Of a DNA stretch of 6,728 nt, positions 6,682 to 6,728 are shown one piece after another. The stretch covers positions 1 through 6,728 of the forward strand of contig JAADDP010000012.1 of NCBI GenBank assembly GCA_013153825.1, in the 5' to 3' direction. The notes beneath the pieces are model-generated. The model saw only the letters and a program-made list of their open reading frames with translations, was not told the DNA's origin and made no database searches. The DNA comes from Campylobacterota bacterium (GTDB lineage Bacteria; Campylobacterota; Campylobacteria; Campylobacterales; Sulfurovaceae). A program made the position numbers and the translations under genes. Within the stretch, counting starts at the first letter, position 1, and the number at the start of each line of letters is the position of its first letter.

Positions 6682-6728
6682 ATAAACCTTAAATATTTTA
6701 GATAATAAAATAAAATCAGACTAATAAT
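6682..6728. other. 47-base AT-rich end region, no gene seen
   Basis: Only AT-rich spacer follows nadD to the window edge. No hairpin terminator is visible. In relatives a ribosomal silencing factor gene (rsfS) often follows nadD, so this may be its leader, but no start is in the window. Confidence 0.4.

Overview
The window is AT-rich DNA from a bacterium, most likely a member of the Campylobacterota (Epsilonproteobacteria). The main reason is gene order. A gap-pgk-tpiA operon runs leftward and nadD is divergent from it, which from memory is the arrangement in Campylobacter jejuni and its relatives. The short (229-residue) triosephosphate isomerase, the abundant AGA/AGG arginine and ATA isoleucine codons and the AT-rich promoter-like stretches agree with this. 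The genus cannot be fixed from this window.

Layout from left to right. At 1-606 (minus) lies the 5' part of pyrH (UMP kinase), which runs off the left edge. At 677-1069 and 1072-1392 (minus) is a tightly coupled pair: an RsbW/SpoIIAB-like HATPase serine kinase and a SpoIIAA/RsbV-like STAS protein, the latter with a GTG start. A 108-base spacer with only 13 G/C bases separates them from a divergent gene at 1501-2679 (plus), which fuses a response-regulator receiver to a PP2C/SpoIIE-type phosphatase. These three genes contain every enzymatic part of a partner-switching module. Next comes a convergent gap with a long inverted repeat (2710-2758), then a small secreted LysM-like protein (2774-3082, minus). 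The triose-phosphate operon tpiA (3181-3870), pgk (3898-5097, TTG start) and gap (5110-6108) follows, all on minus. The window ends with divergent nadD (about 6172-6681, plus, probable TTG start) and 47 bases without a gene.

How the genes work together. Gap, Pgk and TpiA catalyse consecutive steps of glycolysis/gluconeogenesis and are spaced as one operon (12 and 27 bases). NadD makes the dinucleotide that becomes NAD, the cofactor family used by Gap. The Gap sequence lacks the residues that normally favour NAD over NADP, so dual or NADP use is likely. In the regulatory block, a phosphorelay signal would reach the receiver domain and change PP2C activity. The phosphatase would dephosphorylate the STAS protein, and the unphosphorylated STAS protein would bind the HATPase kinase and release whatever that kinase holds. 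No sigma factor or other output gene is present here, and the signal input (a histidine kinase) is also absent. This orphan switch is the most interesting content of the window. No RNA genes, CRISPR arrays or mobile elements were seen, and no stretch without a gene exceeds about 110 bases.
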